From Paracoccus sanguinis (GTDB taxonomy: Bacteria; Pseudomonadota; Alphaproteobacteria; Rhodobacterales; Rhodobacteraceae): a stretch of 64,000 nt of DNA. This document shows, in pieces, positions 54,332 to 63,732 of this stretch. How positions within the stretch are numbered: position 1 is the first letter of the stretch; every line of letters begins with the position of its first letter. The stretch is taken from the NCBI RefSeq assembly GCF_900106665.1, contig NZ_FNNA01000001.1, positions 248,001 through 312,000 on the forward strand. The letters are read 5' to 3'. A program made the translations under genes and the position numbers. Under the pieces are notes generated by a model. The model did no database searches, was not told where the DNA came from, and saw nothing but the letters and a program-made list of their open reading frames with translations.

Positions 54332-55753
54332 ATGAGCACCCCATCCGCACCCCAGTTCGACAACTCCTACGCCCGCCTCGGGCCGGGGTTCTTCAGCCGC
54401 ACGCCGCCGACGCCGGTGCGCGGCCCCGGGCTCGTCGCCGTCAACCGGCCGCTCGCGGCGCGGATGGGCCTCGACCCCGACTGGCTCGAGAGCGAGGCGG
54501 GGCTTGCCATGCTCGCCGGCAACGCCGTCCCGCCGGGGGCCGAGCCGATTGCTCAGGCCTACGCCGGGCACCAGTTCGGCGGCCTCTCACCGCAGCTCGG
54601 CGACGGGCGCGCGGTGCTGATGGGCGAGGTCGTGGCCCCCGACGGGCTGCGCTTCGACCTGCAGCTCAAGGGCTCGGGCCCGACGCCCTTCTCGCGCCGC
54701 GGCGACGGGCGGGCGTGGCTCGGCCCGGTCCTGCGCGAGTTCCTGCTGTCCGAGTTCATGGCCGCCGTGGGCGTGCCCACCACCCGCGCGCTGGCCGCCG
54801 TCACCACCGGCGAGACGGTCTGGCGCGAAAGCCCGCTGCCCGGCGCGGTGCTGACCCGGGTGGCGCAGAGCCACATCCGCGTCGGCACCTTCGAGTTCTT
54901 CGCCATCCGCGGCGACCTCGACCGCCTGCGCGCGCTGACCGAGCACGCCATCGCCCGCCACTACCCCGACGCGGGCGACGCCGCGGGGCTGTTGCGCGCC
55001 GTGGTCGCGGCGCAGGCCGAGACGGTCGCGCAGTGGATGGCGCTCGGGTTCGTGCACGGGGTGATGAACACCGACAACATGGCCGTCTCGGGCGAGACCA
55101 TCGACTATGGCCCGGCGGCCTTCCTCGACGGCTATCACCCCGACACGAAGTTCTCGGCCATCGACCGGGGCGGCCGCTATGCCTATGCCGAACAGCCCCA
55201 TGTCGCGGTCTGGAACCTCGCGCAGCTCGCCAGCTGCCTGATCCCGCTGATGGGCGCGGACACCGACGCGGCCGTGGCCGAGGCGACCGCGATCGTGCAC
55301 GGCTTCCCGCCGCTCTACGACGCCGCCTGGCTGCGCCGATTCGGCGCCAAGCTCGGCCTCGCCGATGCAGACGAGGCCGCGCGCCCGCTGATCGAGCGGC
55401 TGCTCGGGCTGATGGCGACCAGTCGGGCGGACTTCACCCGCGTGTTCCGCGGCCTCGTGGACGGCACGGCGGCCGACGAGTTCCTCGACCCCGCGCCGTT
55501 CCGGGACTGGCAGCGCGACTGGCAGGCGCTCGGGCCCGACCTGTCGCTGGCCGCCGCCGCAAACCCCGTCCGCATCCCCCGCAATCACCGCGTTCAGCAG
55601 GTGATCGACGCGGGCGTGACGGGCGACTTCGCCCCCTTCCACCGGCTCTGGGCGGCACTCGACGCGCCGTTCGAGGCGCGGGCCGACTGGGACGACCTGA
55701 GCCGTGCCCCGCTCGAGACCGAGGCGGTGCGGACGACCTATTGCGGCACCTGA
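54332..55753 (+). CDS. selO: protein adenylyltransferase SelO
   Basis: A 473-residue pseudokinase-fold AMP transferase (YdiU/UPF0061). [23 protein letters not shown] (the GH-x-FG region), [19 protein letters not shown], and [16 protein letters not shown] with DYGPAAFLD are the defining motifs. It ends in YCGT, placing Cys where eukaryotic SelO has selenocysteine. It AMPylates proteins, probably in redox stress. The start ATG at 54332 lies in a 186-nt gap divergent to obgE; the large upstream open frame is a shadow. Confidence 0.95.
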   Translation: MSTPSAPQFDNSYARLGPGFFSRTPPTPVRGPGLVAVNRPLAARMGLDPDWLESEAGLAMLAGNAVPPGAEPIAQAYAGHQFGGLSPQLGDGRAVLMGEVVAPDGLRFDLQLKGSGPTPFSRRGDGRAWLGPVLREFLLSEFMAAVGVPTTRALAAVTTGETVWRESPLPGAVLTRVAQSHIRVGTFEFFAIRGDLDRLRALTEHAIARHYPDAGDAAGLLRAVVAAQAETVAQWMALGFVHGVMNTDNMAVSGETIDYGPAAFLDGYHPDTKFSAIDRGGRYAYAEQPHVAVWNLAQLASCLIPLMGADTDAAVAEATAIVHGFPPLYDAAWLRRFGAKLGLADADEAARPLIERLLGLMATSRADFTRVFRGLVDGTAADEFLDPAPFRDWQRDWQALGPDLSLAAAANPVRIPRNHRVQQVIDAGVTGDFAPFHRLWAALDAPFEARADWDDLSRAPLETEAVRTTYCGT

Positions 55754-55854
55754 TCCCCCCCGACCTCGCGGGCCCGGGTCCGCGCGAGGCGCCCGGCGCC
55801 CCGGCTGCGCGCAGCCTCTGGAACTCGGGCGCGCGGCGTGACACTCAGGCGCCC

Positions 55855-56565
55855 ATGACCCGGACCCTGCGCGTCGCCAGCTACAACCTGCACAAGGGCC
55901 GCGGCATGGTCGGGCCGCACGCGCCCGAGCGCAATCTTCAGGTCATCGCCGATCTCGATGCCGACATCGTGGCGCTGCAAGAGGTGGATTTCCGCTTCGG
56001 CGGCCGCCCCGAGGCGCTGCCGCGCGGCATGATCCGCGAGGCGACGGGCATGGTCCCCGCCCCCCATGTGGCGACCAGCGGCCAGTCGCTCGGCTGGCAC
56101 GGGCAGACCATCCTCATGCGCCCCGAACTGGCCGCGGGTGCCAACGTCCGCCGCCTGCCCCTGCCGGGGATCGAGCCGCGCGGCGCGCTGGCGCTGCGGC
56201 TGGCGGCGCCGGATGCGCGCGGGCTGACGGTGATCGTCATGCACCTCGGGCTTGCGCGCTCGTCGCGCCGCGCGCAACTGGCGCGGCTGATCGCCAAGGC
56301 GGTGCGGATCAGCGGGCAGGATTTCGTCATGACCGGCGACTTCAATGAATGGCACGACGACCGCGGCCTCGAATCGCTCGCCGGGCTGCAGGTGGTGGCG
56401 CCGGGGCCCAGCTGGCCCGCACCCTGGCCGATGCTGCGCTATGACCGGCTGGCGCTCTCGGCCGGGCTGACGCTGCACGCGAGCGGGGTCCACGACAGCC
56501 CCTTGGCGCGGCGCGCCTCGGACCACCTGCCGATCTGGGCGGATATAGCGCTATCAGCGCCCTGA
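55855..56565 (+). CDS. endonuclease/exonuclease/phosphatase family protein
   Basis: A 236-residue EEP-fold metal-dependent hydrolase. LRVASYNLHKGRG, IVALQEVDFRFG, VIVMHLGLA, MTGDFNEWHDD and ASDHLPIWADI give the Asn, Glu, His, Asp/Asn and Asp-His catalytic set in order. No signal peptide, so cytosolic. Substrate could be nucleic acid or a phosphodiester lipid/sugar; the short form resembles YbhP-type proteins. Lies between selO and eno on the plus strand. Confidence 0.9.
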   Translation: MTRTLRVASYNLHKGRGMVGPHAPERNLQVIADLDADIVALQEVDFRFGGRPEALPRGMIREATGMVPAPHVATSGQSLGWHGQTILMRPELAAGANVRRLPLPGIEPRGALALRLAAPDARGLTVIVMHLGLARSSRRAQLARLIAKAVRISGQDFVMTGDFNEWHDDRGLESLAGLQVVAPGPSWPAPWPMLRYDRLALSAGLTLHASGVHDSPLARRASDHLPIWADIALSAP

Positions 56566-56598
56566 CCGGGTTTCCCCGCCCCGCGCCCGGCGCTATGA

Positions 56599-57918
<1,320 letters not shown>

Positions 57919-57929
57919 TCGCCCCGCGC

Positions 57930-57948
57930 GGGGGGCGCGCTGCCCCCC
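57930..57948 (+). terminator. eno terminator hairpin
   Basis: GGGGGGC-GCGCT-GCCCCCC, a 7-bp stem, directly after eno. Its shape is close to the hairpin of the dispersed repeat 60-80 nt downstream. Confidence 0.65.
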
Positions 57949-58010
57949 ACGCCGCGCCCACGAGACCGCCCGACCGGGCGGCTCGGTCACTCATCCCCCC
58001 TCGGGCTGGA

Positions 58011-58060
58011 CCCAAATATCCCGCGGGGGTGCGGGGGCGCGAAGCCCCCGCGGGCCGCGC
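58011..58060 (+). repeat. dispersed intergenic repeat with GC hairpin, copy 2
   Basis: CCCAAATATCCCGCGGG followed by GCGGGGGC, loop GCGAA, GCCCCCGC. Same unit and orientation as 14839-14880, with a slightly longer stem. Lies between eno and the DUF983 gene. Confidence 0.7.
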
Positions 58061-58171
58061 GCCACCGCGGGACGCCGCACACGCCCGCAGAATTGTCCCG
58101 CCCCCCGGTGGCGCCCGCCGGCGCGAGTGCCTATCTTGGCAGCAACCCCATAGCTGCGAAGGGCACCTGCC

Positions 58172-58630
58172 GTGACCCAATCCATTGCCACCACCTCCGC
58201 CCTCCCCAACCCGCCCCGCTCGGTCGTCGAGGCGATGAAGCGCGGCGCGCTCGGGCGCTGCCCGGCCTGCGGCGAGGCGCGGATGATGCAGGGCTACCTC
58301 ACGGTGCGCGACACCTGCCCGAACTGCGGCGAGGTCCTGCACCATCACCGCGCCGACGACGGGCCGGCCTATTTCACCATCCTTGTCGTCTCGCATCTGG
58401 CGGCGCCGCTGCTGCTGCTGATCTACACCCTCTACCGCCCCTCGACCGAGGTGCTGATCGCGGCCTTCCTCGGCGGCGCGGCGCTGCTGTCGCTGTTGCT
58501 GCTGCCGGTGTTCAAGGGCGCCTTCGTCGGGCTGCAATGGGCCAAGCGGATGCACGGCTTCGGCGGCGACGACCCGCATCTCGCCCCCGACCCGCACCAC
58601 CTGCCCGCGGCGGATGAGGCCGCGCGGTGA
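58172..58630 (+). CDS. DUF983 family zinc-ribbon membrane protein
   Basis: A 152-residue protein from a GTG. Two CPxC pairs (CPAC and CPNC, about residues 30-55) form a zinc ribbon, then two membrane segments (about 67-90 and 93-115) and a His/Asp-rich tail. DUF983 is widespread in alphaproteobacteria; a link to cytochrome oxidase assembly has been proposed for some. Its stop overlaps the Nudix start (GTGA), so both are co-translated. Confidence 0.9.
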   Translation: MTQSIATTSALPNPPRSVVEAMKRGALGRCPACGEARMMQGYLTVRDTCPNCGEVLHHHRADDGPAYFTILVVSHLAAPLLLLIYTLYRPSTEVLIAAFLGGAALLSLLLLPVFKGAFVGLQWAKRMHGFGGDDPHLAPDPHHLPAADEAAR

Positions 58631-59289
58631 GCCTTGCCGACGGCGCGGCACCGGCCGCCGACCTGCCCAAGGACCGCATCCGCGACGCGGCGACGATCAT
58701 CCTGATCAACCGCGACCGCGCCGATGGACCGGCCGTCCTTATGGGGATGCGCGGCTCGGCCGCGGCCTTCATGCCGTCCAAATACGTCTTTCCCGGCGGC
58801 GCCGTCGACCCCGAGGATGCGGCCGCCCCCTGCCCCGACGCGCTGTCCGACACCTGCCGCGCCCGGCTGGCGGTCGAGCCCCTGACCGGCGTCGGCGCCG
58901 ACGCGCTGGCCCGCGCCGCGCTGCGCGAGATGGTCGAGGAAACCGGGCTCAGCGTCTCACCCAGCGCCGACGACCCGCTGCTCTTCGTGTTCCGCGCCAT
59001 CACCCCGCCGGGCCGCCCGCGGCGCTTCGACGCGCGGTTCTTCCTGATCGACGCGCGCAACATCACCGGCGACCCGAACGACTTCTCGGCCGCCTGCGAC
59101 GAGCTGAGCCACCTGCACTGGGTGCCCCTCGCCCAGGCGCGCGAGCTGGACCTGCCCTTCATCACCGAGGTGGTGCTGGCCGAGGTCGCGGCGCTCGTCG
59201 CCCGCACCCAGGGGCCGCTCGCCGAGCCCGAGACGGTGCCCTTCTTCGACAACCGCGGCGACGAGCCGCGATTCGTTCAGCTGTCCTGA
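58627..59289 (+). CDS. Nudix hydrolase with an insert in the Nudix box
   Basis: A 220-residue hydrolase from a GTG. The Nudix box begins YVFPGGAVDPED and ends ALREMVEETGL, but the two halves are separated by about 32 extra residues, as in the NUDT19-like/RDD group. All catalytic Glu residues are there. Substrate probably a CoA ester or nucleotide derivative. It overlaps DUF983 by 4 nt and the convergent ccmH end by 13 nt. Confidence 0.9.
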   Translation: MSLADGAAPAADLPKDRIRDAATIILINRDRADGPAVLMGMRGSAAAFMPSKYVFPGGAVDPEDAAAPCPDALSDTCRARLAVEPLTGVGADALARAALREMVEETGLSVSPSADDPLLFVFRAITPPGRPRRFDARFFLIDARNITGDPNDFSAACDELSHLHWVPLAQARELDLPFITEVVLAEVAALVARTQGPLAEPETVPFFDNRGDEPRFVQLS

Positions 59290-59768
59290 TCCCTGAGCAG
59301 CCGGTCGAGCTGCGCCCGCTCGTCGGCCGACAGCGCCGGGGGCGGCGCTGCGTCGGTCTGCCGCCGGCGCAGGAACAGCCACGCCCCCAGCGCCGCGAGC
59401 AGCGCCATCACCGGCCCCGCCCAGTAGAGCAGCAGGTTCGCCCCCTCGGCCTTCGGCTCGAACAGGACGTATTCGCCGAAACGCTGGGTGACGGCCGCGA
59501 TCACCTCGGCGTCGCTGTCGCCCTCGGTCAGCCGCTCGCGGACATAGAGCCGCAGGTCGCGGCTGATGGGGGCGTTCGACTCGTCGATGTTCTCGCCCTG
59601 GCAGACCGGGCAGCGCAGCACCTGCCCGATCTGGCGGGCGCGATGCTCGAGCGCGGGGTCGGCCAGCACCTCGTCGGGCTGGACCGACCAGGCGGCCTGC
59701 GCCAGCACCACGGCCAGCATGGCAAGCGTCGCCCTCGCCCCCATCCGCGCGCCCATCCGCGCCTTCAT
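59277..59768 (-). CDS. ccmH: cytochrome c-type biogenesis protein CcmH
   Basis: A 163-residue periplasmic thiol protein. Signal-anchor at about 12-28, then VLRCPVCQGENIDESNAP with redox Cys53 and Cys56, which keep apocytochrome c thiols reduced; a C-terminal membrane segment lies at about 115-135. Single-domain Ccl2-type, without the TPR part. The start has a 12-nt tandem repeat (MKARMGARMGAR), so one of several ATGs may be used. It overlaps the ccmF stop by 4 nt. Confidence 0.94.
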   Translation of the reverse strand: MKARMGARMGARATLAMLAVVLAQAAWSVQPDEVLADPALEHRARQIGQVLRCPVCQGENIDESNAPISRDLRLYVRERLTEGDSDAEVIAAVTQRFGEYVLFEPKAEGANLLLYWAGPVMALLAALGAWLFLRRRQTDAAPPPALSADERAQLDRLLRDQDS

Positions 59769-61723
59769 TCCGCGGCCACCGCGTTGCGCGGCGCGCGCCG
59801 GGCCGCCGCGGCGATCCGCCAGCGGCGGTCGGACAGGCTGACCAGCCCGCCCAGCGCCATCAGCCCCGAGCCGAGCCAGATCCAGAAGGCGAAGGGCTTG
59901 AGATAGGTCCGCACCGCCCAGCCGCCGCCCTGCTGCGGGTCGCCGATCACCAGATAGATGTCGCCGGTGAAGGCGCTGCGGATCGCCGCCTCGGTCGTCG
60001 GCATCGCCTGCACCGGGTAGACGCGCTTCTCGGGCGACAGCACCGCGATCTCGCGCCCGTCGCGCACCACCCGCATGTCGGCCATGGTCGAGACGTAGTT
60101 CGGCCCCTGCACCTCGCGCACGTCGATGAGGGTGATGTCATAGGCGCCGACGCGGAACGTCTCGCCCTCGCGGGCCACGCGGATGTCCTCGACCTGCCAG
60201 GCCATCAGCAGGCTGATGCCGACGAAGACGACGCCCAGCCCCGCGTGGGCGATGACGCGGCCCCAGTCGGCACGCGGCAGGCGCGTCAGCCGGATCGTCT
60301 CGCGCCCGGCGCGCTGCCAGATGTCGATCGCGGCCCCGCCGATCAGCCAGGCGCCGAGCGCCGCACCGATCACGGCCAGTGCCGAGTGTCCCGTCGAGAC
60401 CGCATAGACCAGCCCCGCCACCGCGACGGCAAGGATCGCCGCCGGCGCCATCGTGGCCATCGCCCGGCCCAGACGGCCGCGCTTCCACGGCAGGATCGCC
60501 CCGATCGGCAGCGCGATCGCCAGCGCCACCATGAAGGGGGTGAAGGCCTGGTTGAAGAACGGCGCCCCAACCGAGAGCTTGCGGTTCCACGCCATCTCGG
60601 CGACCAGCGGCCAGATCGTCCCGATGAAGACCACGAACGCCGCCACGGCGAGCAGCAGGTTGTTCAGAAGCAGCGCCCCCTCACGCGAGACCGGGGCGAA
60701 CACGCCCCGCGCGGTCATGGCGCCGGCGCGCGCGGTGAAGAGCGTGAGCGCGCCCCCCACGAAGGCCGCGAGGATCCCGAGGATGAACACCCCCCGCGTC
60801 GGGTCGCTCGCAAAGCTGTGGACCGAGGTGATGACGCCCGAGCGGACGATGAACGTCCCGATCAGCGAGAAGCCGAAGGCGATGATGGCGAGCAGGATGG
60901 TCCAGCTTTTCAGCGTCTCGCGCTTTTCGACCACGATGGCCGAGTGCAGCAGCGCGGTCGCCAGCAGCCACGGCATGAAGCTCGCGTTCTCGACCGGGTC
61001 CCAGAACCAGAAGCCGCCCCAGCCGAGTTCGTAATAGGCCCACCACGACCCCAGCGCGATGCCGATGGTCAGGAACACCCAGGCGGCCAGCGTCCACGGC
61101 CGCACCCAGCGCGCCCAGGCGGCGTCGACCCGCCCCTCGATCAGCGCGGCCACGGCGAAGCTGAACGACATCGAAAGGCCGACATAGCCGAGGTAGAGGA
61201 ACGGCGGGTGGAAGGCGAGGCCGGGGTCCTGCAGCAGCGGGTTGAGGTCGCGGCCGTCGAAGGCGGGGACCTCCATCCGGGTGAAGGGGTTCGAGGTGAA
61301 GATCATGAAGGCGAGGAACGCGGCCCCGATCGCCCCCTGCACCGACAGCACCCGGGCGCGCAGCGCCGGCGGCAGATGCTCTCCGAAGGTCGCGGCCGCG
61401 GCCCCGAACAGCGACAGGATGGTGACCCAGAAGAGCATCGAGCCCTCGTGGTTCCCCCACACCCCGGTCACCTTGTAGAGCATCGGCTTGGCCGAGTGGC
61501 TGTTCTCGTAGACCAGCGCCACCGAGAAGTCCGAGGTGACGAACGCCACCGTCAGCGCCGCGAAGGCGATGCCGATCAGCCCGAACTGGGCCAGCGCGGC
61601 GGGGCGGGCGGCCTCGATCCAGGCGGGCCAGCCGCGGGTCGCCCCGACCATCGGGACGATGGTCTGGAACAGCGCCACGGCGAGCGACAGGATCAGGGCG
61701 AAATGACCCAGCTCGGCAATCAT
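59765..61723 (-). CDS. ccmF: heme lyase CcmF
   Basis: A 652-residue multi-pass membrane protein that attaches heme from CcmE to apocytochrome c. The WWD heme-handling domain is LGWGGFWFWDPVENASFMPW (about 233-252); GNHEGSMLFWV and LLQDPGLAFHPPFLYLGYVG flank it with conserved His residues. Full length with a periplasmic C-terminal domain. Start at 61723 gives the canonical MIAELGHFALILS. Unusually, the start codon lies 7 nt after the 3' arm of a perfect terminator hairpin. Confidence 0.96.
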   Translation of the reverse strand: MIAELGHFALILSLAVALFQTIVPMVGATRGWPAWIEAARPAALAQFGLIGIAFAALTVAFVTSDFSVALVYENSHSAKPMLYKVTGVWGNHEGSMLFWVTILSLFGAAAATFGEHLPPALRARVLSVQGAIGAAFLAFMIFTSNPFTRMEVPAFDGRDLNPLLQDPGLAFHPPFLYLGYVGLSMSFSFAVAALIEGRVDAAWARWVRPWTLAAWVFLTIGIALGSWWAYYELGWGGFWFWDPVENASFMPWLLATALLHSAIVVEKRETLKSWTILLAIIAFGFSLIGTFIVRSGVITSVHSFASDPTRGVFILGILAAFVGGALTLFTARAGAMTARGVFAPVSREGALLLNNLLLAVAAFVVFIGTIWPLVAEMAWNRKLSVGAPFFNQAFTPFMVALAIALPIGAILPWKRGRLGRAMATMAPAAILAVAVAGLVYAVSTGHSALAVIGAALGAWLIGGAAIDIWQRAGRETIRLTRLPRADWGRVIAHAGLGVVFVGISLLMAWQVEDIRVAREGETFRVGAYDITLIDVREVQGPNYVSTMADMRVVRDGREIAVLSPEKRVYPVQAMPTTEAAIRSAFTGDIYLVIGDPQQGGGWAVRTYLKPFAFWIWLGSGLMALGGLVSLSDRRWRIAAAARRAPRNAVAAE

Positions 61724-61755
61724 GCGAAAAGCCCCCCGGAGAGATACCGGGGGGC
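61724..61755 (-). terminator. intrinsic terminator after the holin gene, overlapping the ccmF translation start region
   Basis: On the minus strand GCCCCCCGG-TATCTCT-CCGGGGGGC is a perfect 9-bp stem followed by TTTTCGC and then the ccmF ATG. The G-rich 3' arm is also the only Shine-Dalgarno-like sequence for ccmF. Confidence 0.85.
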
Positions 61756-61818
61756 AGAGTAGTCCCTGCGCGCCGCGCCGACCAGCCCTGTGCGGCGCGG
61801 CGCGGGGTCACAGAGGCG

Positions 61819-62577
61819 TCACTGTCCGGGCCGGCCGCGCCCCCGCCGGGCCGCGGCCCAGTCCCGCAGCGCGGCGTTGTCGGCAAAGTCGTCCGCCGGG
61901 GTCGTCGCCGGGCCGGACACAGGGGCCGTCGCCGGGGTCGTCGCAGAGGCCGTCGCCGGGGCCGAGGCGACCTCGGGCGTGGCGACCGAGGGCTCGTCCA
62001 GCCGCTCCTCGATCTCGGCCTCGACGGTCGCGGCGGCCCCCGCAGCCGCGTCGAAGCCCGGCAGGATCGGCGCCCGCCAGTTATCCTCCCCGGCTTCCGT
62101 CCCCGGAATGACCGGCGCCCGCCAGTCCTCGGCCGCCGCGGCCCCCGTCACCCGGGCCCGCACCGTCGCGCGGGGCCAGACCCGGTGGCGAAAGTAGTGT
62201 GCCTCGCGGGCGCCAAAGTAGAAGCTGACGATCGCCCCCATCAGCCACCAGAGCGGCTCGGGCACGAGCGCCAGCCCCTGCATCCGGGCCGAGAACCCCA
62301 CCGGCTCGACCATCGCATAGACGAAGAGCCCGATGGTGCCGAGGGTCAGCAGCGGGCGCGGCAGCCGGTTCAGCCCGTTCATCAGCGCGTCGAACCAGTG
62401 CGTGCCCGCGCCCGCGAACTCGGCCTGGTGCTCGGCGATGGCGCGGGCATAGGCCTCCTCGTCCAGCTCCATCCGGCGGGTGGCGCTGGGGGTGAGGATC
62501 TGGGCCATGCCGCTTGCGGCATTGCCCACGGCGGTCACGGTGGCACCGGCGCCGAGGAAACGGTCGATCATGCCCAT
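61819..62577 (-). CDS. GTA-type 3TM holin family protein
   Basis: A 252-residue protein. The N-terminal 150 residues match the GTA_holin_3TM family: MIDRFLGAGATV, HWFDALMNGLNRLPRPLLTLG, then PVGFSARMQGLALVPEPLWW and SFYFGARE, with hydrophobic segments near 75-92 and 108-124. The rest is low-complexity, with WRAPVIPG and WRAPILPG as a doubled motif and an Ala/Pro/Thr stretch. In Rhodobacter such a holin with an endolysin releases gene transfer agent particles. It overlaps the endolysin gene by 10 nt and ends before a terminator. Confidence 0.9.
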   Translation of the reverse strand: MGMIDRFLGAGATVTAVGNAASGMAQILTPSATRRMELDEEAYARAIAEHQAEFAGAGTHWFDALMNGLNRLPRPLLTLGTIGLFVYAMVEPVGFSARMQGLALVPEPLWWLMGAIVSFYFGAREAHYFRHRVWPRATVRARVTGAAAAEDWRAPVIPGTEAGEDNWRAPILPGFDAAAGAAATVEAEIEERLDEPSVATPEVASAPATASATTPATAPVSGPATTPADDFADNAALRDWAAARRGRGRPGQ

Positions 62578-63179
62578 CGGGCGGTCCTTTCGCGGTGCTC
62601 TGCGGCGGTGAGGTGATAGCGCGGGGCGATGAAGGCCTCGGCGCGGGTGATCCAGCCGCCCTTGCCGCCGTCGCGGCGGCGGGCGAACTTGCGGCTGGCC
62701 GGGCGGGCGTCGGCCAGCGCGTAGTAATAGTTGCGCCGCGCGATGCCGTAGGCGTCGGCCAGATGCGCCGGGGCGGCGGCGGCCGCGGCGGCGACGGCGG
62801 CGATGGTGCGCGGCCCCACCACCCCGTCATCGGCGCAGGCAAACCCCATCCGCGTCACCAGCCGTTGCAGCAGCCGAACCGCCTGCGCGCCCGCGTTCAC
62901 CTGCATGTCGAAGACGCTCGCCTGCACCCCCGGCGGCAGCCGGTCGAGGCGCGGGGCGCGGAAATAATGCTCGACGTAGATCCGCGCGGCGTCGCGGGCC
63001 GAGAGCGCCCGCACATCCGCCCGGTCGATCCGGCCGTCGCCGGTCAGGTCGCGCCCCAGCCTGCGCAGCGTGCCGAGCGTCACCCCGTGGTTGGTCGCGC
63101 CGCCCGGGTCGTCGGGGTCATCGACATACCCCCCCTCGCGCGCGACGATCTCTGCCGCGATCTCCTCGACCGTCTGCAT
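62568..63179 (-). CDS. holin-associated N-acetylmuramidase (GH108 endolysin)
   Basis: A 203-residue peptidoglycan hydrolase. EIVAREGGYVDDPDDPGGAT with catalytic Glu15 is the GH108 signature, and HGVT follows. VFDMQVNAGAQAVRLLQR and DDGVVGPRTIAAV are the lysozyme and peptidoglycan-binding parts. Residues 44-55 (DLTGDGRIDRAD) form an EF-hand/dockerin-like loop with acidic residues at positions 1, 5, 9 and 12. No signal peptide, so it needs the holin. In Rhodobacter the homologue lyses cells that release GTA. A CtrA-type box lies 52 nt upstream. Confidence 0.93.
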   Translation of the reverse strand: MQTVEEIAAEIVAREGGYVDDPDDPGGATNHGVTLGTLRRLGRDLTGDGRIDRADVRALSARDAARIYVEHYFRAPRLDRLPPGVQASVFDMQVNAGAQAVRLLQRLVTRMGFACADDGVVGPRTIAAVAAAAAAAPAHLADAYGIARRNYYYALADARPASRKFARRRDGGKGGWITRAEAFIAPRYHLTAAEHRERTARWA

Positions 63180-63230
63180 CCCCGGCCCCCCTTTTCGCCC
63201 GATCCGAGGCGGAAAAGTTGCGCGGGGGCG

Positions 63231-63246
63231 TTAAGGGGCCGTTAAC
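63231..63246 (-). promoter_or_regulatory. CtrA-type box upstream of the endolysin-holin genes
   Basis: On the minus strand TTAA-CGGCCCC-TTAAC matches the CtrA consensus TTAA-N7-TTAAC exactly. It lies in the 91-nt gap between ccmE and the endolysin gene, 52 nt before the endolysin ATG. TTAA is rare in this GC-rich window. Confidence 0.75.
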
Positions 63247-63270
63247 CAGCCGCGCGTTGCCGGCGGCGGG

Positions 63271-63714
63271 TCAGCTGTTCGGCGGCTGATAGACGCCCTG
63301 CTCCTTGAGCGAATCGGCGACTTCCTTGGGCATGTAATTCTCGTCGTGCTTGGCGAGGATCTCGCTCGCGACGAAGGTGCCGTTCTGCATCGAGCCGGTG
63401 GCGATCATCCCGGCATTCTCGGCGAAGAGGTCGGGCAGCACCCCCTCGAACCGCACCGGCACGGTGGCGCCGCCGTCGGTCACGGCGAAGGTGATCACGT
63501 GGCCGTCGCCGCGCTTCAGCGTGCCCTGCTCGACCAGCCCGCCCAGCCGGAACACTTCGTCGGGGTCGGGGTGGAACTCGGCCAGCTGGCTCGGCGAGCG
63601 GTAGAGGTTGATCCCGTCGCGGAAGCCGTAGCCGATCAGCGCGACCGCCAGCACCAGCGCCACGGCGGCGGCCGCGAGGATCTGGATGCGGCGCTTTTTC
63701 TTGAGGGATTTCAT
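63271..63714 (-). CDS. ccmE: cytochrome c-type biogenesis heme chaperone CcmE
   Basis: A 147-residue periplasmic heme chaperone with an N-terminal membrane anchor (QILAAAAVALVLAVALIGYG, about 11-30) and an OB-fold body. LAKHDENYMPKE holds the heme-binding His123 and Tyr127. It takes heme from CcmC and hands it to CcmF. The ATG follows GAGGAGAG. It lies between murI and the endolysin gene, away from ccmF by the lysis insert. Confidence 0.96.
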   Translation of the reverse strand: MKSLKKKRRIQILAAAAVALVLAVALIGYGFRDGINLYRSPSQLAEFHPDPDEVFRLGGLVEQGTLKRGDGHVITFAVTDGGATVPVRFEGVLPDLFAENAGMIATGSMQNGTFVASEILAKHDENYMPKEVADSLKEQGVYQPPNS

Positions 63715-63732
63715 GTCACTCTCCTCGATTTC

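Noticed and set aside
61900..62000. Repeats of GTCGCCGGGG-type units in the holin gene as a CRISPR-like or minisatellite array
   Set aside because: They encode the Ala/Pro/Thr-rich tail in frame, vary from copy to copy and have no spacers.
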